A stretch of 64,000 nucleotides of DNA from Epilithonimonas arachidiradicis (GCF_003610695.1 NZ_RAQH01000003.1:186001-250000), one strand, 5' to 3'. Positions 9,151 to 18,443 are shown, counted from the stretch's first letter. The notes: a model not told the origin generated them from the sequence alone. Translations and numbers: made by a program.

Positions 9151-9213
9151 ATGTTTTTAGAGAAAATCATCCGTGAATGGAAACAGCTCCGTAGTAGCTG
9201 GACTAAATATTAA
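9151..9213 (+). CDS. Possible 20-aa micro-ORF between moxR and the DUF58 gene
   Basis: ATG is preceded by TTAGGAAC, and the frame encodes a basic peptide with three aromatics (MFLEKIIREWKQLRSSWTKY). The stop is followed within 3 bases by the hairpin at 9216-9242. This could be a translated leader peptide or chance; only spacing and base composition support it. Confidence 0.2.
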   Translation: MFLEKIIREWKQLRSSWTKY

Positions 9214-9215
9214 AA

Positions 9216-9242
9216 TTTTTAAGACAAATTTCGTCTTAAAAA
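9216..9242. terminator. Hairpin in the moxR-DUF58 gap
   Basis: A perfect 10-bp stem TTTTTAAGAC / GTCTTAAAAA with a 7-base loop. It has no long T tract beyond the stem, but the AT-rich ends could give termination in either direction or processing of the operon transcript. Confidence 0.5.
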
Positions 9243-9342
9243 TCTGGTTATCTGTTGATAGTGGTCAATTGTCGAATTGTTATGATAGGAGATGATTTGA
9301 AAACTATCAACTGATGACCGACAAAAAATATCAAAAATTAAA

Positions 9343-10203
9343 TTGGAAATAAAAGACATTGTCAAAAAAGTAAAGCAGATAGAAATCCGTACTCGAAAGA
9401 AAACGGAAGCATCGCTTATGGGACAATATCACAGCGCTTTCAAAGGTCAGGGGATGACGTTTTCGGAAGTTCGCCAATACCAGTTCGGAGACGATACACG
9501 TCGAATCGATTGGAACAAAACAGCGCGTTTCCGTGAACCATTCGTGAAAGTAATGGAAGAAGAACGGGAACTGACAATGATGCTGGTTGTCGATATTTCT
9601 GCATCTATGGATTACGGGACGAAAAGTCAATTGAAAAGAGAATACGTTGCAGAGATTTGCGCTTCTCTCGGATTTTCGGCGACGGGAAACAATGATAAGG
9701 TCGGATTGATTTTGTATGCTGATAAAGTGCTGAAAGTTGTTCCGCCACAGAAAGGCAGAAAGCACGTTTTGTCGATTATCAGCAATATCCTTACTGCAGA
9801 CTATGTTCCGGCGCAATCGGATTTGAATTCGGCATTCAATTATATGATGAGTGTTTTCAAAAGAAAATCCTTGGTGTTTGTTTTTTCTGATTTTGAAGAT
9901 GAATTTGACCAGAAAATCCTTAACGTTACAGCAAGAAAACATCAGTTGTTGGGACTTCGGGTTTTTGACGAAAAAGATATGGAGATTCCTGATATCGGTT
10001 ACGCACTATTCCGCGATGCAGAAACCGGAAAACAGGTCTGGGCAAATACTTCCAGTTCCAGGTGGCGTTATGAATTTGCGGAACAGCAAAAGCAGAAGAT
10101 GCGCCAAATTAAAGAAGAATTTGAAAATTCTTCTGCCCATTTTCTTGATGTCAATACTTCTGATGATTACAGCAAATTACTTTATCAATATTTCAGGAAA
10201 TAG
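9343..10203 (+). CDS. DUF58 protein (Bat operon)
   Basis: A 286-residue protein with the DUF58 signature YHSAFKGQGMTFSEVRQY (29-46) and GDDTRRIDWNKTARF, followed by a VWA-like fold with a MIDAS motif DISAS (84-88). It has no membrane segment and is probably cytoplasmic, acting with the MoxR ATPase. I chose the TTG start because residues 1-25 (MEIKDIVKKVKQIEIRT) match the usual N-terminus of the family; the first ATG would remove them. The gap of 275 bases to moxR is unusual for this operon. Confidence 0.88.
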   Translation: MEIKDIVKKVKQIEIRTRKKTEASLMGQYHSAFKGQGMTFSEVRQYQFGDDTRRIDWNKTARFREPFVKVMEEERELTMMLVVDISASMDYGTKSQLKREYVAEICASLGFSATGNNDKVGLILYADKVLKVVPPQKGRKHVLSIISNILTADYVPAQSDLNSAFNYMMSVFKRKSLVFVFSDFEDEFDQKILNVTARKHQLLGLRVFDEKDMEIPDIGYALFRDAETGKQVWANTSSSRWRYEFAEQQKQKMRQIKEEFENSSAHFLDVNTSDDYSKLLYQYFRK

Positions 10204-10281
10204 AAAAAGCAATAGTAAAAGAACAAAGAATCAAAACACAATAGACTAACAACTATCAAACAACAACTGTCAATTATATAA

Positions 10282-11238
10282 ATGCCTTACAGACTATTCA
10301 AAATATTTTTTTCGTTTTTTATATTCTTTTTTTCATTAGGATTTTCACAAACCTTGTCTTCGAATCTGGACAAAACCACTTTGGCTTTGGGCGAAGTGGC
10401 GGTTTTCAAGATTCAGATTCTGGATTTGGACGGGAAAGATGTTCAGATTGCACCAAGGAACGAGTTGCTGCCTTTTCACTTCGAAATGGTCAATGACAGT
10501 ATTGCGAAACAGAAAGATATCTATCTGCGCTCCGTAAAATTTGCCATTTTTGAGGAAGGAAAATTTAAGATTCCCGAGATTCAGGTAAAAGTTGGAGATA
10601 AAATCCTTAAAACTATTCCGTACGAAGTGGAAGTCATTAATACCGCAAAAAAAGGCGACCAGATTAATGACATTATGAAGAACAAGGAAGTGGAGTTGGA
10701 TGTCAAAGACTATTGGGATCTATACAAGTTCTACGTTCTTTTGGCTTTGATAATTATTGCAATTATTGTTTTGATTATTGGCATTGTAAAATGGGGTAGA
10801 AAGCGAAAAGATAGCCCTGTAGTTACTACGAATCAGACCTTAAAGGATTTGGAAAAACTTAGAAAGAAAAATTATATCGAGAACGAAAATTTCCGTGCTT
10901 TCTATGTTGAACTGATTGAAATTACCAGAGGTTTTATTACCAAGCAATATCAGATTCCTGCAGATGTTTTGCTGACCGATGATTTAATCGATTATATGAA
11001 AAATACGAACGCTATTTCTCAGGAAAATGAAAAAATAGTGGAAGATATATTTTTGCGTGGCGACTTGGTAAAGTTTGCGAAAACGATTCCGACCAAAGAG
11101 ATAATGTCAAAAGATTTTACAGCAATTCGGGATTTCGTAAAACGTTCTACCAAAGACGTGGAAGCGGAGAATCTTCGAAATAATTCTGTCACAGAAATCT
11201 CAGCTGAAGACCAATCCAAATTACGAAAACTCAAATAA
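10282..11238 (+). CDS. BatD-like exported one-TM protein of the Bat operon
   Basis: A 318-residue protein with an N-terminal signal segment (about 8-23), a beta-rich extracytoplasmic domain (25-135), one strong membrane segment (about 148-170, FYVLLALIIIAIIVLIIGIV) and a helical cytoplasmic tail. The first domain resembles the oxygen-tolerance BatD type; the tail contains the FRAFYVELIEITRGFI pattern seen in Bat-operon accessory proteins. The role is inferred: it presents a periplasmic domain while contacting the MoxR/DUF58 pair. It is shorter than classical BatD. Confidence 0.7.
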   Translation: MPYRLFKIFFSFFIFFFSLGFSQTLSSNLDKTTLALGEVAVFKIQILDLDGKDVQIAPRNELLPFHFEMVNDSIAKQKDIYLRSVKFAIFEEGKFKIPEIQVKVGDKILKTIPYEVEVINTAKKGDQINDIMKNKEVELDVKDYWDLYKFYVLLALIIIAIIVLIIGIVKWGRKRKDSPVVTTNQTLKDLEKLRKKNYIENENFRAFYVELIEITRGFITKQYQIPADVLLTDDLIDYMKNTNAISQENEKIVEDIFLRGDLVKFAKTIPTKEIMSKDFTAIRDFVKRSTKDVEAENLRNNSVTEISAEDQSKLRKLK

Positions 11239-11270
11239 ATCATTAATCAAAATTCAATTATAATCAACCC

Positions 11271-12260
11271 GTGAATTTCGAGTTTTACAGTCCGATTTTT
11301 TTACTGCTTTTTTTATTGTTCATCCCATTATTAATATTGGATGCTGGCAAAAAAAAGAGTCGGGGAATTGCAGTGCCTTCTGTCAAAAATATGAAGCCGA
11401 CAGGAAGCATTTCTCTTGTGATGACTTTTCTTAAGATTTCGAAATATTTCATACTTTCCGCTTTGATCATTGCTTTGGCAAGACCGAGAACTTACACGAT
11501 TTCCCAGGATAGAGATGAGTCCAAAGGCATTGATATTATGCTTTCCGTGGACGTTTCGCTCAGTATGTTGGCGAAAGACCTTGATCCGGACAGGTTGGAA
11601 GCGCTTAAAAAAATCGCTATTGATTTTGTTAATAAACGAGACAACGACCGAATTGGTTTGGTTGCATATTCAGGAGAAGCTTACACCAAGGTTCCTTTAA
11701 CAACGGATCACCAAGTTGTAGTAGATGAACTGAATCAATTAAATCCTCTCGAATTACAACCTGGAACGGCGATTGGAGAAGGACTTTCTGTTGCTGTAAA
11801 CCATTTGAAAAAAAGCAAAGCTAAAAGTAAAATCATCATCTTGATGACTGACGGCGTCAATACCGTTTTGAATGCGATGCCTCCACAAATTGCTGCAGAA
11901 TTAGCAAAAAATAACGGGATCAAAGTTTATACAGTCGGGATTGGAAGCAATGGTTTTGCCGCTTTCCCGACGGGAACTAATATTTTTGGAGATATTGTTT
12001 TTACAGAACAGAAAACCGAAATCGATGAAAACACGTTGATCGATATCGCACAATTGACCGGTGGAAAGTACTTCCGCGCCACGTCTAACAGCAGCCTGCA
12101 AAATGTTTATGACGAGATTAATCAACTGGAAAAATCCGATGTCAAAACTTCAAAATTGTATAATTATGAAGAATATTTCAGGATTTTCCTTTGGATGGCT
12201 TTAGGATTTCTATTGTTGGATGCGTTGTTCCGTTGGGTTATTTTTAAAATTTTGAATTAA
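11271..12260 (+). CDS. batA: BatA-like VWA membrane protein
   Basis: A 329-residue protein with membrane segments near 7-24, 55-72 and 305-325, and a VWA domain between. The MIDAS motif DVSLS is at 94-98, with the conserved LDPDRLEALKK after it. BatA and BatB are paired VWA proteins of the Bat operon, linked in Bacteroides fragilis to oxygen tolerance. The start is GTG, 32 bases after the preceding stop. It ends 4 bases before batB, so the two are surely co-transcribed. BatA versus BatB naming follows gene order. Confidence 0.85.
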   Translation: MNFEFYSPIFLLLFLLFIPLLILDAGKKKSRGIAVPSVKNMKPTGSISLVMTFLKISKYFILSALIIALARPRTYTISQDRDESKGIDIMLSVDVSLSMLAKDLDPDRLEALKKIAIDFVNKRDNDRIGLVAYSGEAYTKVPLTTDHQVVVDELNQLNPLELQPGTAIGEGLSVAVNHLKKSKAKSKIIILMTDGVNTVLNAMPPQIAAELAKNNGIKVYTVGIGSNGFAAFPTGTNIFGDIVFTEQKTEIDENTLIDIAQLTGGKYFRATSNSSLQNVYDEINQLEKSDVKTSKLYNYEEYFRIFLWMALGFLLLDALFRWVIFKILN

Positions 12261-12264
12261 GCTG

Positions 12265-13275
12265 ATGAATTGGTATTTAGGAAATTACTGGTATCTGTTA
12301 TTACTTCTTTTGTTGCCTGTCATTGGTTACTTCATTATCCATTATATCCGGTGGAAAAACCGCAAAAGAAACCTTTTTGCAGAAGGCAGATTTCAGGATA
12401 CGTTGTTTGAAAAAACATCTTGGTTTGCCAAGTTGTTTCCGGTTTTGTATCTGTTAGGTTTTTTATTCCTGATATTTTCGATTATTGACCTTTTGGGTGG
12501 AAAAGAGGAGATCAGTGTCAAGCAGAATGTCAGCAGTACGATGTTTGTTCTGGATGTTTCCAACTCTATGAATGCCCAGGATATCCAACCAAGCCGATTA
12601 GAGGAAGCAAAGAATATTATCATTAATTCTCTTCAAAAGCTGTCGAATGATAGAGTAGGAATCATTGTATTTGCCGGCGATTCATACTCTGTGATGCCTT
12701 TGTCCAGCGACTATTCGGCGGCAGAAAACTACCTTTTGGGAATCGAAACCAGTGTAGTTCAAAACCAGGGAACCGATTTTTTGAAACCGATTCAAATCGC
12801 GGCTCAGAAATTCAAAAATATAACAAAAGGTTCTCGGAATATTGTATTAATAAGTGATGGTGAAGATAACGAAGGTCACGAGGATGAAGCAATTAACCTC
12901 GCAAAAAAAGAAGGAATAAGAGTTACAACAATTGGTGTCGGAACCGAAGAAGGCGCACCAATTCCGGAATATTATTTCGGACAATTAATGGGCTACAAAT
13001 CCGATATGTATGGCGAAACAGTCGTTTCCAAGTTACAAACCAAAGCATTGAAAAATATTGCATCTTCAACCGGCGGAAGTTATCTTGATGGAAATAATCT
13101 GGACAATGCGATTAACAATCTTATTAATGAGCTACACAAATCCACGGCTTCCGGCATAACAACTGTTATCAGTTCACAATCTGCAGTGCACTACTATCAA
13201 TATTTTTTAGGAGTATCAGTTTTCTTTTTCTTTTTGATTTATCTTTTCAATCCGAAGAAGGATTTTAATTTGTAG
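12265..13275 (+). CDS. batB: BatB-like VWA membrane protein
   Basis: A 336-residue protein with the same plan as the upstream BatA: N-terminal membrane segments (about 6-28 and 55-75), a VWA domain with MIDAS motif DVSNS (97-101), then a C-terminal membrane segment near 310-330. It closes the Bat operon here: the next gene is on the other strand, so the batC/batE TPR genes that often follow are missing at this locus. Confidence 0.85.
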   Translation: MNWYLGNYWYLLLLLLLPVIGYFIIHYIRWKNRKRNLFAEGRFQDTLFEKTSWFAKLFPVLYLLGFLFLIFSIIDLLGGKEEISVKQNVSSTMFVLDVSNSMNAQDIQPSRLEEAKNIIINSLQKLSNDRVGIIVFAGDSYSVMPLSSDYSAAENYLLGIETSVVQNQGTDFLKPIQIAAQKFKNITKGSRNIVLISDGEDNEGHEDEAINLAKKEGIRVTTIGVGTEEGAPIPEYYFGQLMGYKSDMYGETVVSKLQTKALKNIASSTGGSYLDGNNLDNAINNLINELHKSTASGITTVISSQSAVHYYQYFLGVSVFFFFLIYLFNPKKDFNL

Positions 13276-13289
13276 AATTCTTAACTTCA

Positions 13290-13724
13290 TTATACTTTCG
13301 CATTCAAAAACTGATATTTACCGTCCTTATAATCCGCAAAAATATGATGAAAACCATTGCTGATAATAATCTGTTCAGCACCGATTAGGCTGTTATATCG
13401 GGCAATTTGCTCAAAATGGATTTCCTTCAGAACAATATTCGGTGCCTTACATTCAATAAGGATTTTCGGTTTTGTTTTTTCAGTGATAAGCAGGTCAATT
13501 CGTTTCGTAGTTCCATTCAGTTCCAGCTTTCTTTCAAGAATTAATGACGATGGATTTTTCTTTTGTACAAAACGATAATAATGCAGCCAATGCTGTCTTA
13601 CCCATTCTTCCGGTGTCAAGACAAGCCAGCTTTTTCTTACCAGATCATAGATAAAAAATGTATCTTTGTCTTGTTTGATTTGGAAATCAAATTGATGTTC
13701 AAAATTTAGTTTGGGAACCTGCAT
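13290..13724 (-). CDS. HsdR N-terminal-domain (PD-(D/E)XK-like) protein
   Basis: A 144-residue protein consisting of the type I restriction enzyme R N-terminal domain alone. The nuclease-like core is visible as KRIDLLI followed by ILIECKAP (the D...ECK pattern). There is no helicase domain, so it is not a restriction subunit. Stand-alone copies next to holA are common in Flavobacteriia and of unknown role. Its start lies 8 bases from the start of holA on the opposite strand, so the promoters must overlap the coding ends. Confidence 0.75.
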   Translation of the reverse strand: MQVPKLNFEHQFDFQIKQDKDTFFIYDLVRKSWLVLTPEEWVRQHWLHYYRFVQKKNPSSLILERKLELNGTTKRIDLLITEKTKPKILIECKAPNIVLKEIHFEQIARYNSLIGAEQIIISNGFHHIFADYKDGKYQFLNAKV

Positions 13725-13732
13725 ACTTTAAG

Positions 13733-14770
13733 ATGAAAGAAATAGATATTATCCTCAAAAATATTAAAAATAAAGAACTTTTACCGGTTTATTTTTTTCA
13801 GGGCGACGAGGCTTTTTATATCGATTTGGCGGTCAAACATTTTGAGCAAGATGTTTTGGAAGAAGACGAGAAGGCTTTTAACCAAACGGTTGCGTACGGT
13901 CGTGATACCAATTATCTGGAAGTTCTTTCTTTGGCGAGGCAATATCCAATGATGGGAGATAAGCAGCTCATCATTGTGAAAGAAGCGCAGGATATGAAAC
14001 TGAATGAAGAAGAATCCAAAGCTTTGGAAACTTATCTGGAAAATCCTGTTCCTTCTACCATTTTGGTTTTTGCTCATAAACACAAAAAGCTGGATGCCAG
14101 AAAAAAAGTGGCGAAAACTCTTGTCAAATCCGGAATGCTTTTCACAAGCGAGAAGATGAAAGATTATCAGCTTCCGACTTGGATTCAAGGGGAAATGTCG
14201 GTGATGGGGATCAAATCTGCACCCAACATCAGTCATCTCTTGGCAGAATATCTTGGGAATGACCTTTCCCGAATTGCGAATGAACTGAATAAACTGAAAA
14301 TCGTCCTAAAAGATGGCGCTGTTCTCGATGGTAAAATTATTGAAGAACATATCGGAATCAGTAAAGACTTCAACATCTTCGAGCTTCAGAAAGCATTAGC
14401 GACGAAAGACCAGGCAAAAGCTTTCAGTATCGCTTACTACATGGGAAAAAATAAAAAATCGAATCCTGTGCAAATGGCTTTTGGTGCGCTTTACAATTTC
14501 TTTTCCAACATTATTATTTATCATACTTTGTCAGGCCAATCTCCTCAAACAATAGCTTCTACAATGGGTGTAAATCCTTATGCTATCAAGGATTATTCGG
14601 AAGCGGCAAGGTTTTATCCGTTGAAGCACGCTACAAGAGTGATTTCAATTCTTCGTGAGATGGATTTAAAATCTAAAGGTTTGGGCGTAAGACAAATGGA
14701 AGATGAAGAAATCTATAAAGAAATGGTTTACAAAATCATAAAAGTGGATGAATTGAAAATGAAGGTTTAA
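13733..14770 (+). CDS. holA: DNA polymerase III subunit delta
   Basis: A 345-residue protein of the clamp-loader delta family. It opens with the typical ELLPVYFFQGDEAFYID and has the family's LPTWIQGEMSVMGIKSAPN-type linker and a C-terminal helical collar region. Delta opens the sliding clamp beta during loading by the clamp loader complex. There is no Walker A motif, as expected for delta. Length is normal. It is divergent from the HsdR_N-type gene. Confidence 0.9.
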   Translation: MKEIDIILKNIKNKELLPVYFFQGDEAFYIDLAVKHFEQDVLEEDEKAFNQTVAYGRDTNYLEVLSLARQYPMMGDKQLIIVKEAQDMKLNEEESKALETYLENPVPSTILVFAHKHKKLDARKKVAKTLVKSGMLFTSEKMKDYQLPTWIQGEMSVMGIKSAPNISHLLAEYLGNDLSRIANELNKLKIVLKDGAVLDGKIIEEHIGISKDFNIFELQKALATKDQAKAFSIAYYMGKNKKSNPVQMAFGALYNFFSNIIIYHTLSGQSPQTIASTMGVNPYAIKDYSEAARFYPLKHATRVISILREMDLKSKGLGVRQMEDEEIYKEMVYKIIKVDELKMKV

Positions 14771-14799
14771 ACTAAATTATAAAACTAAAACACAAACAA

Positions 14800-15495
14800 A
14801 TGAAAAACGAAGCATCAAGTAACTTCAAATTATTCGGGAAAATCACAGCAAAATCCTTATTCGCTTGGATAAAAGTCGCTTTTATTGGAGTGGTTATTAT
14901 GATTACCAATATTACAATTGCTGTGATTTTATTTAGTGATAATCCGGGTGGTGGATTTCCGGCTTCAGGCCACGCCGGGATTCTCGGTGCCGTTATGGGA
15001 TTTATCTTCCTTTTTATGGTGGAGTTTTGGTCGGCTTTGTTATTAACGGTCGGAATTCTCACGCCAGTTCTGTTCATTATTTTAGCCAATAAAAATGCAA
15101 TTGCTTCCGCTATTTATAATATCTGGAAATTCAAGTTGGCGGATTTTATAGAACCTAAGATTGAATTTTACGTTGATAAAATTCTTCAGAAACAACCCGA
15201 TTTTCTAAAGAAAATTTCAGATTGGAGTGTGGTAAAAGTAAAACTGCTGGATACAATTAATCATGATTCGCAAACGCCTAAGCTACAGAAAAGAATCATC
15301 AAATTCATTCTGAAAAAAATCAAAATGGATGATGTCGATTTTAAAAACCCAAATACCAATTTGAGCAGTATTTTATCTTTTAAAATAAGACAGTTCATAG
15401 AAGGTTTTGCAGAACCGGACCTCAAATTAGTTTGGATTCTTGTAGCCATTGATATTGTGTTGATTATTCTGGCTTTTGTTTTTAACAGTCATTGA
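14800..15495 (+). CDS. Hypothetical membrane protein, 231 aa
   Basis: I do not recognise a family. Membrane segments are visible near residues 24-46, 65-90 and 90-105, and at the C-terminus (about 210-229). The middle third (105-205) is charged and probably cytoplasmic. It follows holA by 29 bases and may be co-transcribed. Confidence 0.65.
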   Translation: MKNEASSNFKLFGKITAKSLFAWIKVAFIGVVIMITNITIAVILFSDNPGGGFPASGHAGILGAVMGFIFLFMVEFWSALLLTVGILTPVLFIILANKNAIASAIYNIWKFKLADFIEPKIEFYVDKILQKQPDFLKKISDWSVVKVKLLDTINHDSQTPKLQKRIIKFILKKIKMDDVDFKNPNTNLSSILSFKIRQFIEGFAEPDLKLVWILVAIDIVLIILAFVFNSH

Positions 15496-15560
15496 TTATT
15501 TATCATTCATATATTTTGCATTGACAGTTTAGATAGGTTCTGAATAATTAATTCCCGAAA

Positions 15561-15596
15561 TTTGTACCCGATTTTTCAAACAAAGAATTATATTTG
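15561..15596 (+). promoter_or_regulatory. Putative trxB promoter
   Basis: A -33 element TTTG at 15561-15564 and an exact -7 element TATATTTG at 15589-15596, spaced 24 bases, lie about 55 bases before the trxB start. This fits the Bacteroidetes primary sigma consensus TTTG/TAnnTTTG, with slightly long spacing. Confidence 0.55.
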
Positions 15597-15651
15597 AAAA
15601 TTCCTATTTCGAAAGAAATATTCATCCTAAAAAAATAATTTAATAATAAAA

Positions 15652-16620
15652 ATGGAGAACAATATCTTAGACTGTGTCATTGTAGGTTCCGGACCAGCTG
15701 GTTTCACAGCCGCAATTTATGCAGGAAGAGCAAACCTGAAACCTGAACTTTTCACAGGATTGGAACCGGGCGGACAACTAACAACAACAACAGAAGTGGA
15801 GAATTTCCCTGGTTATCCGGATGGAATTACCGGGCCGGAAATGATGCTTCAGTTACAAAAGCAAGCGGAACGTTTCGAGACCAAAGTTCATTACGAGATG
15901 ATCTCCAAAGTTGAGTTTTCCAAAGTAAGAGGCGGCATTCATAAACTGAGTACAGGCTCTCGTGAGATTTTGGCGAAAAGTGTGATTATCTCTACGGGTG
16001 CTGCCGCAAAATATCTGGGTTTGGCAGATGAGAAAAAATATGCTGGCGGCGGCGTTTCTGCTTGCGCCACTTGTGACGGATTTTTCTACAGAGGAAAAGA
16101 TGTGATTGTAGTTGGAGCAGGCGATACGGCGGCAGAAGAAGCAACTTATCTTTCCAAGATTTGCAACAAAGTCACATTGTTAGTACGAAAAGACCACTTC
16201 CGTGCTTCAAAAGTAATGGTTGACAGAGTTTTGAGTACACCAAATATCGAAGTGAAATACAACCACGAATTAATAGGAATCGAAGGAGAAAACTTCTTGG
16301 TAGAAAGAGCTAAAGTGGTTAATAATTTGACAGATGAGGTTTCTACAATAGATGTTCACGGGATTTTCATTGCCATCGGTCACAAACCTAATACGGAACT
16401 TTTCAAAGGACAAATCGACCTTGACGAAAACGAATATATCATCACAGAAGGTAAATCTGCAAGAACCAATCTTCCAGGTGTGTTTGCAGCAGGCGATGTT
16501 CAGGATCACCATTACAGACAAGCGATTACTGCTGCTGGTAGTGGTTGTATGGCAGCAATGGATGCAGAGAAATATCTTGGCGAATTAGCCGGAGAAAACC
16601 ATACTTGGGTTGAACAATAA
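15652..16620 (+). CDS. trxB: Thioredoxin-disulfide reductase
   Basis: A 322-residue flavoprotein that reduces thioredoxin with NADPH. The FAD-binding GSGPAG lies at 12-17, the redox-active CATC at 138-141, the NADPH-binding GAGDTA at 155-160, and the C-terminal FAD motif is FAAGDVQD. All key residues are present and length is normal. It stands alone, with its own promoter and a strong terminator. Confidence 0.95.
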   Translation: MENNILDCVIVGSGPAGFTAAIYAGRANLKPELFTGLEPGGQLTTTTEVENFPGYPDGITGPEMMLQLQKQAERFETKVHYEMISKVEFSKVRGGIHKLSTGSREILAKSVIISTGAAAKYLGLADEKKYAGGGVSACATCDGFFYRGKDVIVVGAGDTAAEEATYLSKICNKVTLLVRKDHFRASKVMVDRVLSTPNIEVKYNHELIGIEGENFLVERAKVVNNLTDEVSTIDVHGIFIAIGHKPNTELFKGQIDLDENEYIITEGKSARTNLPGVFAAGDVQDHHYRQAITAAGSGCMAAMDAEKYLGELAGENHTWVEQ

Positions 16621-16647
16621 TTGAAAGATTTATTAATATCACAAATC

Positions 16648-16680
16648 AAAACCGCCGAAGAATTTCTCCGGCGGTTTTTC
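16648..16680 (+). terminator. Rho-independent terminator of trxB
   Basis: Stem AAACCGCCG / CGGCGGTTT with an 11-base loop followed by T residues, 28 bases after the trxB stop. This is the clearest terminator in the window. Confidence 0.88.
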
Positions 16681-16738
16681 AATAAAGAACTATTACAAAA
16701 AATTGATTTATGATGAAGTGTTTTTTTTGGAGGAATAA

Positions 16739-17587
16739 TTACTTGTCGCTAAAGGCCAATTTTGCATTAGTATTAGGTCTACTTACAGTTCTTTTCTCTT
16801 CTTTATTATGGATCTTGTAGTACAAAAACGCTATCAGGGTCGGTTTGTGATAGATTTTGTAATATCTGTATTCTGTATGGAAATGTCTAAGGTTGATTTT
16901 ATAAAAATCATAACCAATGACCACCAGAAGACAAACGCTTATCACATAAAACACACGGAATTCCAAATTATAGTAAGTCAGTCCTGAGAATACCGCTCCC
17001 AAAACATAAGCCGTCATAATACTCATTAGCAGTTTAGCACGTGCAATTAATTCAGGGTTTTTTCTGAATTTTTTCTGAGTAAACATCGAGAATAGGATTC
17101 CCAAATCGGTCGTTGTTCCTGTCAAGTGGGTGGTCTTCACGGAGAAGTTGGAGATACTCGCTGTCAAGCCGTTTTGCAATCCCGTTGCGAATAGCATCAA
17201 TGCTACCAAAGCTTCCGTCTCTTCCAGTGTTTTTTTATAATAGAATTGTCCGTAGAATCCTACAAACAAGAGGCATAAAATCTCCAAAACAATTGGTAAA
17301 GCGTGGGCAAAATATTTACTTTTCCTGTTAAAGTTGATGACACTCATATTCGCCACAAATCCACCGAAGAAGAATAAGAAAATCCATCCGGCGACAACAG
17401 CAACCTGAGTCCAGTTTCCCTGGCTGATTTCTGCTGCCAAAATCGCATAATGTCCTGTTACGTTGGATGTAAAAGACAAGAATATCAATAGAGATGCTAT
17501 ATTTATAGTCCCCGCCGTGAAGGCAGTCAGCGTCCCCAGTCTGATGTTGTCTCCCAACGTTCTGCTGTTACTATAATTTCTTAACAT
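16739..17587 (-). CDS. YoaK/DUF1275-family membrane protein
   Basis: A 282-residue protein with six or seven membrane segments. The family's features are seen in GTLTAFTAGTINIASLL near the start, the SNVTGHY motif at about residue 40, and GLQNGLTASISNFSVKTTHLTGTTTDLG at about 137-165. The DUF1275 (YoaK) family is widespread with no established substrate; a transport role is often assumed. The closest neighbour is the universal-stress-like gene, 48 bases upstream on the same strand. Confidence 0.85.
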   Translation of the reverse strand: MLRNYSNSRTLGDNIRLGTLTAFTAGTINIASLLIFLSFTSNVTGHYAILAAEISQGNWTQVAVVAGWIFLFFFGGFVANMSVINFNRKSKYFAHALPIVLEILCLLFVGFYGQFYYKKTLEETEALVALMLFATGLQNGLTASISNFSVKTTHLTGTTTDLGILFSMFTQKKFRKNPELIARAKLLMSIMTAYVLGAVFSGLTYYNLEFRVFYVISVCLLVVIGYDFYKINLRHFHTEYRYYKIYHKPTLIAFLYYKIHNKEEKRTVSRPNTNAKLAFSDK

Positions 17588-17635
17588 TGTGATTTATTTT
17601 ATGATTTAATTTCTGATTTTCAAGAATCAAAATTT

Positions 17636-18127
17636 TTATGAGAAAACTTCCGCCAATCTTCCTTTTTCGTGAACAAATTCCGGAGCTTGTGTTACGATCT
17701 CCACGGGTTGCAGATGCTTGCATTTTTTGACATAAGGTGTAATATCAAATTGTCCTTTGCTTAGATTATTACTTTTTGAAGATGAGTAGTAAGCTTCTGC
17801 AATCTCTGTAGCTTCCACATAATTATTGAAAGTCCTTTGGAAACTTCCCGTGAAAATATCACAAGAGATCTTGTTGATCAGGTTTGGATATTTGTTATTG
17901 ATAATGCTGTAAGCATCACAGAACTCCTGCGGCCTTATCTTGGTGAAGATGGTACTCTTGGAATTAAACAAAAGATCTCTGATAGAATCACCCATATCGT
18001 AACCAGTTACGAAAAGGATGTTGTATCGATTGTCATCGTTTTGATCATTTTTGTTTTTTAAAACTTTTTTTAGAATGTCCAGAGATTCCAAAGAAAAATC
18101 CGTAGCAATTAAAATGGTTTTGATCAT
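17636..18127 (-). CDS. Universal-stress-protein-like protein
   Basis: A 163-residue cytoplasmic protein. Only the first strand and helix, MIKTILIATDFSLESLDILK, match the UspA fold well; the later half has no recognisable ATP-binding GxxGxxxxxxG. It may be a diverged Usp-like or unrelated Rossmann-type protein. It runs in the same direction as the DUF1275 gene and may share its transcript. Confidence 0.5.
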   Translation of the reverse strand: MIKTILIATDFSLESLDILKKVLKNKNDQNDDNRYNILFVTGYDMGDSIRDLLFNSKSTIFTKIRPQEFCDAYSIINNKYPNLINKISCDIFTGSFQRTFNNYVEATEIAEAYYSSSKSNNLSKGQFDITPYVKKCKHLQPVEIVTQAPEFVHEKGRLAEVFS

Positions 18128-18443
18128 AACTATATAATTTTGTGAGTTGTTACTTTTTGATGATACAAAACTATACTCACTAAATTAGAAAGTCTTTGGA
18201 ACGAAATTAAAATGTAATTAAAGAGATTAAAATGAGATTAGAATTTCACTTAAGGAAATTAATTTTGGAACAAAATCTACCTTTAAATAGATAACTATCT
18301 AAGCTTAAATAATGATTTGGGCAGCTTTATCCGCCTTCCGCTCCCAAACCTAACGTAGTGGTTCGACGAAGTCAATCTTTTTGTTCCGCTTTGCTCCACA
18401 AAAAGGATTTCCGCTCAAGTCGGGCTGCAAAGATTCAGTGTTT
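18128..18443. other. 316-base gap holding the second intergenic repeat
   Basis: The first 190 bases are AT-rich and carry the upstream region of the Usp-like gene; I see no gene in them. The remainder is the repeat listed at 18316-18430, which abuts the 3' end of the histidine kinase gene. Confidence 0.6.
18316..18430. repeat. Intergenic repeat element, copy 2
   Basis: It opens ATTTGGGCAGCTTTATCCG, contains CAATCTTTTTG facing CAAAAAGGATTTCC as an inverted repeat, and closes with GTCGGGCTGCA. It shares the TTTGGGCA start and the CAATCTTTTT...AAAAAGGATTTCC core with 5058-5192, in the same order and orientation, but the rest has diverged. Confidence 0.55.

Noticed and set aside
9331-9942. Long minus-strand frame of 203 codons
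   Set aside because: Antisense to the DUF58 gene, which has clear conserved motifs; the antisense peptide is not recognisable.
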